A DNA stretch of 64,000 bases from Rhodospirillales bacterium (GCA_017640505.1 JAEPQO010000001.1:1070625-1134624), one strand, 5' to 3'; counted from the first letter of the stretch, positions 18,616 to 28,996 are shown. Program-made: numbers and translations. The notes: a model not told the origin generated them from the letters alone.

Positions 18616-19302
18616 ATGGCTCAAGCCCACCAACTGAATGCGGAGCTCCGCGAACGTGCCGGCAAGGGGGCCGCTCGTGCTGTGCGCCGCGAGGGACGTG
18701 TCCCTGCTGTTATTTACGGTAACAAACAAGAACCCGTGCTGATTTCCCTCGACCCTGTCGACCTGATGAAGGAATACCAGAAAGCCGGTTTCTTTTCCCA
18801 CGTGTATGAAATCGCCGTCGGTGGCGAGACCTACAAGGTTCTCGCACGCGATCTGCAGACGCACCCGATCAAGGATCATCCGATCCACGTCGATTTCATG
18901 CGCTTCAGCGCCAAGACGCGTCTCGCGGTCAACGTTTACGTTGAATTCGTGAACGAAGAAGAGTGCCCGGGCCTCAAGGAAGGCGGCGTGCTCAACGTGG
19001 TTCGTCACGAGGTCGAACTGCGCTGCTCGCCGGACAGCATTCCGGAAAGCCTGATCGCCGACCTTACCGGCTACGAAATCGGCGACTCGCTGCACATCAG
19101 TGCCATTACCCTGCCGGAAGGCGTCGAACTGACGATCACCGACCGTGACTTTACGGTTGCGACGATCGCCGCACCGACGGTCTTCACCGAAGTCGAAGAC
19201 GAAGAGGATGAAGAAGGCGAAGCGGCAGAAGGTGAAGCCGCAGCCGAAGATGGCGACGAAGAAGGTGGCGACGACGGCGACGAAGAGAAATCCGAGGAAT
19301 AA
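18616..19302 (+). CDS. rplY: 50S ribosomal protein L25/Ctc family, acidic C-terminal tail
   Basis: LNAELRERAGKGAARAVRREGRVPAVIYGNKQEPVLISLD...; tail EVEDEEDEEGEAAEGEAAAEDGDEEGGDDGDEEKSEE; AAGGAG RBS. Confidence 0.95.
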   Translation: MAQAHQLNAELRERAGKGAARAVRREGRVPAVIYGNKQEPVLISLDPVDLMKEYQKAGFFSHVYEIAVGGETYKVLARDLQTHPIKDHPIHVDFMRFSAKTRLAVNVYVEFVNEEECPGLKEGGVLNVVRHEVELRCSPDSIPESLIADLTGYEIGDSLHISAITLPEGVELTITDRDFTVATIAAPTVFTEVEDEEDEEGEAAEGEAAAEDGDEEGGDDGDEEKSEE

Positions 19303-19335
19303 TTCCGGGTCGTTTCTCCCGGACGGAGGATTCTC

Positions 19336-19971
19336 ATGTTTCTCGTTGTCGGTCTCGGCAATCCCGGACGGGCTTACGCCGATAACCGTCACAACATCGG
19401 TTTCATGGCGGTGGACGAAATCGTCCGCCGCCATGGTTTTTCGCCCTGGCGCAGCAAGTTCCAGGGCGAAATTGCCGATGGGGTCATTGACGGTCAAAAA
19501 GTGCTGGCCCTCAAGCCGATGACCTTTATGAACGAATCAGGCCGCGCCGTTCGTGAAGCGGCCACGTTTTACAAAATCACGCCCGAAGACATCATCATAT
19601 TCCACGATGAAATCGATCTCGCGCCCGGCAAGCTGCGGGTTAAGCGCGGCGGCGGTCACGCCGGGCACAACGGACTCCGGTCTGTTCACGCCGGGATCGG
19701 TGCGGACTATGCGCGCGTGCGCATGGGTGTCGGCCACCCGGGCGACAAGAACCTCGTGAAAACCTACGTGCTCAAGGATTTCGCGAAAGCAGATCAAGAG
19801 TGGCTGCAGCCGATGATCGACGGCTGCGCCGAGTTTCTGGGCGACTTACTTAAAGGCGACGATCCAAGCTATATGAGCAAGGTCGCGCACCGCATCAGTC
19901 CGAACCGGCCCAACGCGCCCAAACCGGAATCCGAGGGCCCGGATGCCGCGGACAATGAAGAGAAGGCATAA
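19336..19971 (+). CDS. pth: Peptidyl-tRNA hydrolase
   Basis: [29 protein letters not shown]...[13 protein letters not shown]...[28 protein letters not shown]. Confidence 0.97.
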   Translation: MFLVVGLGNPGRAYADNRHNIGFMAVDEIVRRHGFSPWRSKFQGEIADGVIDGQKVLALKPMTFMNESGRAVREAATFYKITPEDIIIFHDEIDLAPGKLRVKRGGGHAGHNGLRSVHAGIGADYARVRMGVGHPGDKNLVKTYVLKDFAKADQEWLQPMIDGCAEFLGDLLKGDDPSYMSKVAHRISPNRPNAPKPESEGPDAADNEEKA

Positions 19972-19976
19972 AATAG

Positions 19977-21077
19977 ATGGGTTTCAACTGCGGTATCGTC
20001 GGCCTGCCGAATGTCGGTAAGTCCACGCTTTTCAATGCTCTGACACAGACTGCGCAGGCGGAAGCCGCGAATTTCCCGTTTTGCACGATTGAACCGAACA
20101 CGGGCCGGGTGTCGGTGCCCGATCCGCGACTTGATGCCATCGCGGCGATCACCAAGCCGGAAAAGACCGTGCCGACGAGCCTGGAATTCGTCGATATCGC
20201 GGGTCTTGTCCGGGGCGCGTCCAAGGGCGAAGGCCTCGGTAACCAGTTCCTCGCCAACATCCGCGAGGTCGATGCCATCTGTCATGTTCTCAGGTGTTTC
20301 GAGGACGAGAACGTGACCCATGTCGAGGGCAAGATCGATCCCATTGCCGACGCGGAAACGGTGGAAACCGAGTTGATGCTGGCCGACATGGAAAGCCTGG
20401 AAAAGCGCGAGACGCCGCTGACCAAGCGCATTCGCGGCGGCGACAAGGAAGCGGCCAAGGAACTGGCACTCTGTGAGCGTGCGCTGGCATTGCTGCGCGA
20501 CGGTAAGCCGGCCCGCATGCTGGAAATCGCTGACGACGAAAAGAAGGCGTTCCGGATGCTGCAGCTGCTGACGGCCAAGCCGGTGCTCTATATCTGCAAC
20601 GTCGAGGAAGAGAAGGCCGCCGAGGGCAACAGCCAGTCGGCCCGGGTGTTCGAGAAGGCTGCGGCCGAAGGGGCAGAAGCCGTCGTCATTTCCGCGAAGA
20701 TCGAGGAAGAGATCGCGCAACTTGGTTCGCCCGAGGAGAAAAAGGAATTTCTGGAGACTTTGGGCCTCGAGGAAACCGGTCTCGCGCGCGTGATCCGGGC
20801 TGGCTACAAGCTGCTCGAGCTTATCACGTTCTTTACGCAGGGACCTAAAGAGGTCCGTGCCTGGACCGTACGTGCAGGTGCCAAGGCGCCGGAAGCGGCA
20901 GGCGCAATTCATACCGACTTCCAGCGCGGGTTCATCCGCGCCGAGACCATCGCCTACGATGATTTCATTTCGCTCGGCGGGGAGCAGGCATGCAAGGACG
21001 CCGGCAAGATGCGCCAGGAAGGCAAGGAATACGTGACCAAGGACGGCGATCTGATGCTGTTCAAGTTCAACGTCTGA
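19977..21077 (+). CDS. ychF: Redox-regulated ATPase YchF (Obg-like)
   Basis: [25 protein letters not shown]...[22 protein letters not shown]...[40 protein letters not shown]. Confidence 0.97.
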   Translation: MGFNCGIVGLPNVGKSTLFNALTQTAQAEAANFPFCTIEPNTGRVSVPDPRLDAIAAITKPEKTVPTSLEFVDIAGLVRGASKGEGLGNQFLANIREVDAICHVLRCFEDENVTHVEGKIDPIADAETVETELMLADMESLEKRETPLTKRIRGGDKEAAKELALCERALALLRDGKPARMLEIADDEKKAFRMLQLLTAKPVLYICNVEEEKAAEGNSQSARVFEKAAAEGAEAVVISAKIEEEIAQLGSPEEKKEFLETLGLEETGLARVIRAGYKLLELITFFTQGPKEVRAWTVRAGAKAPEAAGAIHTDFQRGFIRAETIAYDDFISLGGEQACKDAGKMRQEGKEYVTKDGDLMLFKFNV

Positions 21078-21117
21078 TATTTCTGTTTCCCTGCGCGCCA
21101 AACAAAGGAGATTTCCG

Positions 21118-21441
21118 ATGTATTGGCTGTTCATGTTCGCTGCGATCTCGTTCGAAGTCGTCGGAACACTCTCTCTTAAACTATCGGACGGGTTTTCCAG
21201 GCCACTCTTCGTCGGTGTGACCATCATCGGCTACCTTGCCAGTTTCGGGTGTCTCGGTTTGGCGTTGAAAGGGATCCCGGTATCGACGGCGTATGCGATC
21301 TGGGCCGGTGTCGGCACGGCGGTGATTGCCATCATCGGGATGCTGTTCATGTCCGAGCCGGCAAACGGCGTGAAGTACGCATCCGTTGCATTGATCGTAC
21401 TGGGGGTGGTCGGCCTGCATCTCGCCGACCGGATCGCTTAG
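21118..21441 (+). CDS. Small multidrug resistance (SMR) family transporter
   Basis: MYWLFMFAAISFEVVGTLSLKLSDGFSRPLF...AYAIWAGVGTAVIAIIGMLFMSEP. Confidence 0.92.
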   Translation: MYWLFMFAAISFEVVGTLSLKLSDGFSRPLFVGVTIIGYLASFGCLGLALKGIPVSTAYAIWAGVGTAVIAIIGMLFMSEPANGVKYASVALIVLGVVGLHLADRIA

Positions 21442-21443
21442 TT

Positions 21444-21884
21444 TTAGGTGTCCGGTGGGGTGCTCCTGCGGGTCACGATATAGAGCGCGGCCGGCAGCAT
21501 AACGGCGCCGATTGCCGTCGGAAGGCGCCAGTCCTCGGCGATCCAGATCGCCACGTAAACGAAACTCAGCGTCATAATGATGACGGCGAGGACCTTGCCG
21601 CGGATCGGGATCACTTGATGCAGGTGCCAGTTTCGTACCGGCGGCCCGAACGTCGGGTGCGTCCACAGCCAGACTTGAAACTTCTTCGAACTGCGCGAGA
21701 ACGCCCAAAGGGCCGCAATCAGGAACACCGTCGTCGGCAGCACCGGCACGAAGATACCGACGATGCCGATTCCGATCAGAAGCCAGCCCAGCCCGATCAG
21801 CGCCCAGCGCATCCATGCTGCGCTCATCACCGCGGTCGTCGGCATATCGGGGGGCTCGGGCGCTTGGTCTTTGATCGGCTCCAT
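21444..21884 (-). CDS. YbaN family (DUF454) membrane protein
   Basis: WALIGLGWLLIGIGIVGIFVPVLPTTVFLIAALWAFSRSSKKFQVWLWTHPTFGPPVRNW. Start uncertain among several Met. Confidence 0.85.
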   Translation of the reverse strand: MEPIKDQAPEPPDMPTTAVMSAAWMRWALIGLGWLLIGIGIVGIFVPVLPTTVFLIAALWAFSRSSKKFQVWLWTHPTFGPPVRNWHLHQVIPIRGKVLAVIIMTLSFVYVAIWIAEDWRLPTAIGAVMLPAALYIVTRRSTPPDT

Positions 21885-21946
21885 GCGATGGAGCATACTC
21901 GGGGCAAAGCGCAAACGCGAGAACGACAAGGTCCGGCAAGATTCAC

Positions 21947-22618
21947 ATGATTCCCGCTCATCTCCCCTTCGGCGCCACCATCGGCGAGGACGGCGTCTGG
22001 CGTCAGGTATTGACCCGCGTACCGGGTACCGAACCGCGCCCCGCCCTGTTTCTGGACCGCGATGGCGTCATCGTCGAAGAGGTGCACTACCTGCACCGTG
22101 CCAAAGACATGAAAGTGGTGCCGGGTGCGGCTGACGTGGTGCGAAACGCAAATCGGCGAGGCGTCCCGGTCATCGTGGTTACCAATCAGGCCGGAATCGG
22201 ACGCGGCAAGTACGGCTGGAAAGAATTCATCGAGGTTCAAGACGCGATGCTGGACGAGTTGGCGGCGGGCGGTGCGTTCGTCAATGCCGTCTATGCCTGC
22301 CCGCATTACGGCAGCGGCCTGGAACCTTATAACGCTGATAACCATCCGGCGCGCAAACCCAACCCGGGCATGCTTCTGGCGGCCGGGGAACTGATGCCAA
22401 TCGACTTCGGTGGTTCATGGATCGTCGGCGATCGCGCCGGCGACATCGAGGCGGCCCGGCGTGCGGGGTGCGCGGGCGGCGTGCACGTCGCCACCGGGCA
22501 CGGCAAGGATGCCGGCGAGCGTGATGCCGCGATGTCTCAACGCGCCCCCGGATTCGATGTCGTAGCTGCGGCAGCAATCGAAGATGCAGGCGGTTTAATC
22601 CCGCTGCTGAAAGACTGA
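21947..22618 (+). CDS. gmhB: HAD-IIIA hydrolase, D-glycero-D-manno-heptose-1,7-bisphosphate phosphatase-like
   Basis: RPALFLDRDGVIVEEVHYLHRAKDMKVVPGAADVVRNANRRGVPVIVVTNQAGIGRGKY...CPHYGSGLEPYNADNHPARKPNPGMLLAAG. Confidence 0.82.
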   Translation: MIPAHLPFGATIGEDGVWRQVLTRVPGTEPRPALFLDRDGVIVEEVHYLHRAKDMKVVPGAADVVRNANRRGVPVIVVTNQAGIGRGKYGWKEFIEVQDAMLDELAAGGAFVNAVYACPHYGSGLEPYNADNHPARKPNPGMLLAAGELMPIDFGGSWIVGDRAGDIEAARRAGCAGGVHVATGHGKDAGERDAAMSQRAPGFDVVAAAAIEDAGGLIPLLKD

Positions 22619-22632
22619 AAGGACTGGATGAA

Positions 22633-24090
22633 ATGGCCGCGACCGCCGATATCGTGATCGAGAATGCCATCGTCGTTGACGGAACCGGTGCGCCGGGCGT
22701 AGCGGGCGGCGTTGCTGTTGAAGGCGATCGGATATCCGCCGTCGGCGATGTCTCGGGGATCGAGGCGGATCATCGGATCGACGCCGGTGGACACGTCGTC
22801 GCGCCGGGTTTCATCGACTGTCATACGCACGATGACCGGGTGCTGCTCGACGATCCGTCGATGACCTGTAAAGTCACTCAAGGTGTGACGACGGTCGTTG
22901 CCGGTAACTGCGGGGTCAGTCTGGCGCCGTTTCTGCCTTCGGACGATTGGGATATGCCGGTGCCGATGGCATTGCTGGGCAACAAGCAGCAGTACCGCTT
23001 TCCAACGCTTGCAGACTATACCAAGGCCTTTGGCCAGGGGCCGGCGGCCGTGAATGCGGCAATGCTGTGCGGTCACAATACGCTCCGTGCCGAGGCGATG
23101 CAGGGCGACGTCAAGCGTCCGGCAACCGACGAAGAGATCGCACGGATGCGTGCCAAGGTACGGGAAACAATGCAGGCGGGCGCCATCGGTGTGAGCTCAG
23201 GTCTGATGTATCCGGCGGGGTTCGATGCGCCGACATCCGAAGTTGCGGCGCTGGCGGAAGAGGCCGGACAGTTCGGCGGCCTCTATGCGACGCATCTGCG
23301 CGACGAAGCCGAAAAGCTTGTGGACTCGATCGAGGAGGCCGCCGAAATTGGCCGCGCCGGTGGCGTTGCTGTTGTGCTTTCACATCATAAGGTCACGGGC
23401 CGCGACAACTGGGGTGGAACCAAACTTTCGCTGAAGCGGATCGAACAGCTTGCCGAAGGGCAGACGATTCATTTCGACGTTTATCCGTACGTGGCGAGCG
23501 CCACGGCCCTGATGGTCGACCGAATCTCGGTTGCTGAAAAAGTTCTGATCGTGGCGTCCGACAAGCATCCCCGGACCGCCGGCTGGTACTTGCACGACAT
23601 CGCCGAAGAATGGGGGATGTCTGAGGCGGAAGCAGCCGAGGAACTGTTGCCTGCGCAGGCAATCTATTTTGCCATGTCAGAGGAAGACGTCAGGCGGGTG
23701 CTTACACATCCGCGCGCGATGGTAGGGTCCGACGGCATTCCCGGCACGGACGCCCCGCATCCGCGTCTCTGGGGGACGTTCCCGCGCGTGCTGGGCTATT
23801 ACGCACGCCAGGAAAAGCTGTTTCCGCTGGAAACGGCTGTGCACAAGATGACGGGACATACGGCGGGCGTGTTCGGTTTCACGGACCGCGGTGTCCTCCG
23901 GAAGGGCGCTTTTGCCGACATTACCGTTTTCGATCCGGCTCGCGTGCTCGACCGCGCTACGTTCCAACAACCGACGACACCTTCCGACGGGATCGAACAT
24001 GTCATCGTCGGCGGCGAAGTGGTCCTGGAAGGCGGAATGCAGACGCCCGCCAGACCCGGCAGGATCGTGAGCCGCAGCGCAAAAAAATAA
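22633..24090 (+). CDS. N-acyl-D-amino-acid deacylase / D-aminoacylase family amidohydrolase
   Basis: DIVIENAIVVDGTGAPGVAGGVAVEGDRISAVG...APGFIDCHTHDD...VTTVVAGNCGVSLAPF...LSHHKVTGRDNWG. Confidence 0.87.
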   Translation: MAATADIVIENAIVVDGTGAPGVAGGVAVEGDRISAVGDVSGIEADHRIDAGGHVVAPGFIDCHTHDDRVLLDDPSMTCKVTQGVTTVVAGNCGVSLAPFLPSDDWDMPVPMALLGNKQQYRFPTLADYTKAFGQGPAAVNAAMLCGHNTLRAEAMQGDVKRPATDEEIARMRAKVRETMQAGAIGVSSGLMYPAGFDAPTSEVAALAEEAGQFGGLYATHLRDEAEKLVDSIEEAAEIGRAGGVAVVLSHHKVTGRDNWGGTKLSLKRIEQLAEGQTIHFDVYPYVASATALMVDRISVAEKVLIVASDKHPRTAGWYLHDIAEEWGMSEAEAAEELLPAQAIYFAMSEEDVRRVLTHPRAMVGSDGIPGTDAPHPRLWGTFPRVLGYYARQEKLFPLETAVHKMTGHTAGVFGFTDRGVLRKGAFADITVFDPARVLDRATFQQPTTPSDGIEHVIVGGEVVLEGGMQTPARPGRIVSRSAKK

Positions 24091-24181
24091 AACCGACCGG
24101 AAAAGCGGCTTTCAAGATTTCAACGAATTGGTAAGCTTGCCGTGTTAATAATAAGAATGATCGTTTGTGCTCGGAATTTAA

Positions 24182-25432
24182 ATGGCTGCATCGGACACCA
24201 AGAACAACTTGGCGAGAGATGAAATTGATGCGCTCCGCATGGAGCTTGCATCCTTACGTGCGCGATTGGAACGTGCCGAAGCTGCGACCGTTATATCCGA
24301 AGCAATGGAAAACAGTTCCGAAGCCATCGTGATTTATGACGAGGACGGTCTTCTTGTCGCGTGCAATCGGAATTTCCGCGAACTCTATGGCTACACCGAA
24401 GAAGAGGCCAGCAAGGGAGTGCACTTCGCTGAGCTGGGCCGCATCGATGTCGAGCGCGGCAATGTCGTGATCGGCGACGAGTTCGGCGATGGCGACGATT
24501 ACCTGAACAGAAAGGCGGAATACCGGAAAACGCTGAAGGGATCGTTCGTCGTCCAACTCAAGGATGGCCGCTGGATCAAAACCGTTGACCGGCGAATGCA
24601 GCGGGGTGGTTTCGTCAGTGTTCAGGTCGACATTACCGACGTCAAAAAAAACGAACAGGATCTGCGCGACGCCAAGGAAGCGGCCGAAAAAGCGGCCCAG
24701 TTCAAATCGGAGTTTCTGGCCAACATCAGCCACGACTTGCGGACACCACTGAACGCGATCATCGGGTTCTCAGAGCTGATACAGTCGGAGTTCAGAGGGC
24801 CGCTCGGGCACGAGGACTACAGGGAATACGTTGCCGATATCAAGGACAGTGGCCACTTGCTGCTGTCGATCGTCAACGATCTGCTGGACACGGCGAAACT
24901 CGAAAGCGGCCGTTTGCATCTGGTATGCGAGGATTTCGACGCCATCGGTTGTTCGGAAGAAGTGGTGAAACGTATCCGTCCGATTACCTCGAAGAAGCAC
25001 CTGAACCTTTCCATCAGCAAGGATGCCAATTTCCCCGAAGTCATTCCGGCCGACCGGCGCGCCACGATCCAGGTACTGAACAATCTGATTGCCAATGCGG
25101 CAAAGCACAGCGAAGACGGTGCGGACATCGGCATTCACTGGCATGTGCCCGAGCCGGACAGCGTCGCCGTGACGGTATCGGACACCGGAACCGGGATTGC
25201 GCCGGAGCTGATCGAGAAGATCGGTGATCCGTTCCTGCAGGAAGGCTCCTACGCGGTGCATCCGGGTGAAAGAGGCGCCGGGCTGGGGCTCTATATTTGT
25301 ACCAAGTTGATCGCCGCCATGGGCGGCCGCATGGATGTCGAAAGCGAGCTCGGCGAGGGTACGCGCGTGACTATGGTGCTGCCGACGAACTGTTCCGGGC
25401 CGGGATATGCGGGCAGCGACGCTGCCGGTTAA
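24182..25432 (+). CDS. PAS domain sensor histidine kinase (orphan in this window)
   Basis: PAS YDEDGLLVACNRNFRELYGYTEEEASKG; H-box SEFLANISHDLRTPLNAIIGFSEL; ATPase VLNNLIANAAKHSEDG...DTGTGIAPELIEKI...GAGLGLYICTKLI. Confidence 0.92.
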   Translation: MAASDTKNNLARDEIDALRMELASLRARLERAEAATVISEAMENSSEAIVIYDEDGLLVACNRNFRELYGYTEEEASKGVHFAELGRIDVERGNVVIGDEFGDGDDYLNRKAEYRKTLKGSFVVQLKDGRWIKTVDRRMQRGGFVSVQVDITDVKKNEQDLRDAKEAAEKAAQFKSEFLANISHDLRTPLNAIIGFSELIQSEFRGPLGHEDYREYVADIKDSGHLLLSIVNDLLDTAKLESGRLHLVCEDFDAIGCSEEVVKRIRPITSKKHLNLSISKDANFPEVIPADRRATIQVLNNLIANAAKHSEDGADIGIHWHVPEPDSVAVTVSDTGTGIAPELIEKIGDPFLQEGSYAVHPGERGAGLGLYICTKLIAAMGGRMDVESELGEGTRVTMVLPTNCSGPGYAGSDAAG

Positions 25433-25794
25433 CGCGCCTTCAGGGTTTCCACGAACGCAAGAATATCGGTGACGGCCGCCGGCTTCAGGATAACCGGCGT
25501 CGCATATGGCTCGAGGTCGGTCGGCGGCGGATATCCCTCGACCTGAACGAAGGCTGGGTGCGGCCGGCGCAGAAAGAACGTCTGAAAGCGGTCGCGCCAG
25601 TCGTCCAGATACTTGATGGCATTGAAAGACGGTGTCGACCCGATGCCGCCGAACTTGTTGTAGTCGCCGATCACGTGACACCGCGAACAGTGTTCCTCAG
25701 CGATTTTCTGGCCGACTTTCGCATCGTCGGCCGCGGCCGGCGGCGCCATGGCCGCCAGCAGCAGCAGGGCTGGAATTGTCCTTCGGTCGATCAT
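25429..25794 (-). CDS. Small monoheme c-type cytochrome, exported
   Basis: Signal peptide MIDRRTIPALLLLAAMAPPAAA; heme motif CSRCH; distal ATPVILKPAAVTDILAFVETLK. Confidence 0.87.
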   Translation of the reverse strand: MIDRRTIPALLLLAAMAPPAAADDAKVGQKIAEEHCSRCHVIGDYNKFGGIGSTPSFNAIKYLDDWRDRFQTFFLRRPHPAFVQVEGYPPPTDLEPYATPVILKPAAVTDILAFVETLKAR

Positions 25795-26936
25795 TCAAGC
25801 GTTTCCATCAGGCGGATCATCAGACGGCACCGCTCCACGAGGCTCGAATAGTAAATAAACTCGTCGTTCGAATGGGCACCGTGGCCGTCCGCGCCGAGCC
25901 CGTCAAGCGTCGGGATGCCGAGTGCGCCGGTGAAGTTGCCGTCCGATCCGCCGCCGGTCTTCAGGTCGTGCAACTCGAAGCCGATTTCCGCGGCGCAGGC
26001 CTTGGCATGCTCGAACAGTTTCTCAATGCCTTCGAACTTTTCATAAGGCGGGCGGTCGACGCCGCCCTCGACGGTGATCCGGCAGTCCTTGTCTTCCGGC
26101 TCCAGTCCTTCGACGTACGCCATGACCTCGTTGGCGGCGTCCATGTCGGGAATGCGGATGTCGACGCTGATCGTGCAATCCTCCGGCACCACGTTGGTCA
26201 GCGTGCCGCCGTTGATGATCCCGACCGAACACGTCTGGCCCTTTTCGTAGTCGGTCAGCGCCTCGAGCTTGAGGATGATATGCGCCATCTCGCGGATCGC
26301 GGAGCGCCCGTCCATGTGCCGTGCCCCGGCGTGCGCGGGCACGCCCTTTACCGAGATTTCGTACTGCAGACGGCCGTTGCGGGCGGTGACGATCTTGCCG
26401 CCTTCGCGCGCCGGTTCGGTGACCAGCACGTATTTATTCTTCTTCCCCTCGTCGGCGATCATCGCCTTCGACGTCGGTGAGCCGATTTCCTCTTCGGGGA
26501 TGAACATGAAGGTGACCGGCAGCGGCGTCTGCTTGCCCTCTCGGATCAGGTGACGCATGGCGTGAAGCGCGATATAGGCGCCCGCCTTCATGTCATAGAT
26601 GCCGGGGCCGAAAACCTTGTCGTCTTCGCGGCGGATCGGGTTCTTGGTTTCCTTGATGCCGACGGGGTGTACGGTGTCCAGATGCGAAAGCACGAGAATG
26701 CCGGGGCCGTCGCCGCCCCAGGGTGTGCGGCATTTCAGGATATCGCCGAAACCGTCGACGCCCGGTGTGCGGTCGATGCCGAGGCCCATCGTCTCTGCTT
26801 CGTTTTCGACCTGATCGACCATCTTGTTGACCGCTTCGCCGTCGTGGCTCGGGCTTTCGATTTCGACCCAGCCCAGCACGCCGGCCAGAATTTCCTCGGC
26901 ATCCAGTGCAGGCAGGTTCGATTTGGCGTTATCCAT
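25791..26936 (-). CDS. M20 family metallopeptidase (glutamate carboxypeptidase-like)
   Basis: LSHLDTVHPVG...GPGIYDMKAGAYIALHAMR...FMFIPEEEIGSPTSKAMI...TGGGSDGNFTGALGIPTLDGLGADGHGAHSNDEFI; GGGGGA RBS before ATG at 26936. Confidence 0.9.
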   Translation of the reverse strand: MDNAKSNLPALDAEEILAGVLGWVEIESPSHDGEAVNKMVDQVENEAETMGLGIDRTPGVDGFGDILKCRTPWGGDGPGILVLSHLDTVHPVGIKETKNPIRREDDKVFGPGIYDMKAGAYIALHAMRHLIREGKQTPLPVTFMFIPEEEIGSPTSKAMIADEGKKNKYVLVTEPAREGGKIVTARNGRLQYEISVKGVPAHAGARHMDGRSAIREMAHIILKLEALTDYEKGQTCSVGIINGGTLTNVVPEDCTISVDIRIPDMDAANEVMAYVEGLEPEDKDCRITVEGGVDRPPYEKFEGIEKLFEHAKACAAEIGFELHDLKTGGGSDGNFTGALGIPTLDGLGADGHGAHSNDEFIYYSSLVERCRLMIRLMETLE

Positions 26937-26971
26937 CTTTTCCCCCAAGGGTTCGCTTGTTATTAGAATGT

Positions 26972-27014
26972 GCGTCCTTGAGGACGCCGGGAACTACGGC
27001 GCCCGAACGGGCGC
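26972..27014. promoter_or_regulatory. Two tandem perfect stem-loops (GCGTCC-TTGA-GGACGC and GCGCCC-GAAC-GGGCGC) in a divergent intergenic region
   Basis: 26972-26987 and 26999-27014, each 6-bp arms with 4-nt loops. Confidence 0.5.
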
Positions 27015-27056
27015 GGACACCTAGGATAAATCACGCACCCGGAGGGTCAAATCATC

Positions 27057-27521
27057 ATGTCGGTCATCGATAGCCTGAAGCTCCGTCTCGCCACGGCAAG
27101 CGACGTTGCCGCCATCGTCAGCCTGCTCTCCGACGATCCGCTTGGCGCCAAACGCGAGAAACCGGGCGACCCGGCTTACGACAAGGCGTTCGAGGCGATC
27201 GACAGGGACCCCAACAACGAGCTCTGGGTGATCGAGGGGCCGGACGGCCGCGTCCGCGGTATCCTGCAATTGACGTTCATCCCGGGGCTGTCGCACACGG
27301 CGGGCTGGCGCGCGCAGATCGAGGGTGTGCGTGTTGCCGATGAGTTGACCGGAAAGGGCGTCGGCACGTGGTTCTTCAAGCAGATGATTGAACGCGCGCG
27401 GGAAAAGGGCGTGCGTCTGGTGCAACTGACGTCCGACAAGACGCGCGCGGACGCAATCCGTTTCTACGAGGCGCTCGGTTTCACCGCGACCCACGAGGGG
27501 TTCAAGCTGAAGTTCGATTAG
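27057..27521 (+). CDS. GNAT family N-acetyltransferase
   Basis: LRLATASDVAAIVSLL...IEGVRVADELTGKGVGTWFFKQMIERAREKGVRLVQLTSDKTRADAIRFYEALGFTATHEGFKL. Confidence 0.92.
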   Translation: MSVIDSLKLRLATASDVAAIVSLLSDDPLGAKREKPGDPAYDKAFEAIDRDPNNELWVIEGPDGRVRGILQLTFIPGLSHTAGWRAQIEGVRVADELTGKGVGTWFFKQMIERAREKGVRLVQLTSDKTRADAIRFYEALGFTATHEGFKLKFD

Positions 27522-28903
27522 GCGGGTAGTTTCAGATGATAGGACTTGGGCCGCGTCAAGCTCTGGTAACCCAGGCTTGAAAGCGCAGCGCCGCGGCCCG
27601 TCTCCTTGCAGCCGGTCCAGCACAGTCCCGGATCGAGGTAGTCTGCCCGGTTCATGAACACGGTGCCGGTTTCGATCCGGCGTCCGATGCTGGCGGCGCG
27701 GTCCGGGTCCGCCGTCCACAGCGACGCGGTCAGGCCGAAAACGCTGTCGTTCATCAGGTCGATGGCCTGATCGTCGTTTTCTACCTTCATGATGCCGACC
27801 ACGGGGCCGAAGCTCTCGTCCCGCATCACCCGCATGTCGTGGGTCACGTTTGTCAGGATCTGCGGCATCAGGTAGGCGCCGCCGTTGTCCTCAGGGAACA
27901 GGGCCGTGTCGATCAGCGGCGTCGCGCCAGCGTCGACGGCTTCATTGGTTTGCGCGCGGACTTCGTCGGCGAAGCGAACGTTGGCCATCGGGCCGAGGGT
28001 CGTCGCTTCATCCAGTGGATTGCCGAGCTTGTAGCCCGAGACAATCGCGACCGCCTTTTCGACGAAGTCGTCATAGAGCGACGCGGTGACGTAGATGCGT
28101 TCGATCCCGCAGCAGCACTGCCCAGAATTGAACATGGCACCGTCGATCAGGACGTCGGCAGCCGCCTGTACGTCGGCGTCCTCCATCACGTAGCCCGGAT
28201 CCTTGCCGCCGAGTTCCAGGCCGACGCCGGTAAAGGTGCCGGCGGCGGCCCGTTCGATGGCGCGGCCACCGCCGACGGAACCGGTGAAGTTGACGAACCC
28301 GAAGGATTTCGCGGCGATCAGCGTGGACGTGGTGTCGTGATCCAGAAACACGTTCTGGAACACGTTGGCGGGGACACCCGCTTCGGCAAAGGCGCGGGCC
28401 ATGCGCTCACCGACCAGCAATGTTTGCGTCGCATGCTTGAGCAGCACGGTGTTGCCCGCGATCAGCGCCGGCGCGACCGTATTGATGGCGGTCATGTAGG
28501 GATAATTCCAGGGTGCGATGACCATGACGACGCCAACGGGTTCGCGCTCGATGCGGCGCTGGAAGGTGGCGCTTTCCTCGATCACCATCGGTTTGAGGGC
28601 ATCGGCGGCGATGTCCGCCATGTAGGACGCCCGTTCGTTGGTGCCGCCGAACTCACCACCGTATCGGACCGGGCGGCCCATCATGTGAGCGAGCTCCGGC
28701 ACGACCTCGTCAGTCATTTCCCCAAGCCGGGCAACCCCGGCACGAACCAGTTCGACGCGTTTTTCCAGCGGCACATCGGACCAGTCCTTCTGCGCAGCCT
28801 TGGCACGGGCGACGGCCGCAAATGCGTCGTCGCGGCTGAGGATCGGACGCTCGGCAAACACGCTGCCGTCAATGGGGGAAATGCATTTCAGGGTCGCGGT
28901 CAT
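27518..28903 (-). CDS. Aldehyde dehydrogenase family protein
   Basis: From ATG at 28903: MTATLKCISPIDGSVFAERPILSRDD...VIAPWNYPYMTAINTVAPALIAGNTVLLKHA...VGLELGGKDPGYVMEDADV...FNSGQCCCGIERIYV. The 695-aa ORF in the track adds an out-of-context N-terminal extension. Confidence 0.92.
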   Translation of the reverse strand: MTATLKCISPIDGSVFAERPILSRDDAFAAVARAKAAQKDWSDVPLEKRVELVRAGVARLGEMTDEVVPELAHMMGRPVRYGGEFGGTNERASYMADIAADALKPMVIEESATFQRRIEREPVGVVMVIAPWNYPYMTAINTVAPALIAGNTVLLKHATQTLLVGERMARAFAEAGVPANVFQNVFLDHDTTSTLIAAKSFGFVNFTGSVGGGRAIERAAAGTFTGVGLELGGKDPGYVMEDADVQAAADVLIDGAMFNSGQCCCGIERIYVTASLYDDFVEKAVAIVSGYKLGNPLDEATTLGPMANVRFADEVRAQTNEAVDAGATPLIDTALFPEDNGGAYLMPQILTNVTHDMRVMRDESFGPVVGIMKVENDDQAIDLMNDSVFGLTASLWTADPDRAASIGRRIETGTVFMNRADYLDPGLCWTGCKETGRGAALSSLGYQSLTRPKSYHLKLPA

Positions 28904-28965
28904 GGGTGTCCCCTCGGAAAATGGAGAATATGCAGGTCTTCTTAGGACTTCGGCTGCGGAACGTA

Positions 28966-28996
28966 AATACCCCCGGCGCGATGCACCGGGGGTATT
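28966..28996 (-). terminator. Hairpin between TRAP dctP and aldehyde dehydrogenase genes
   Basis: AATACCCCCGG-CGCGATGCA-CCGGGGGTATT, perfect 11-bp stem just downstream of the dctP stop. Confidence 0.6.
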
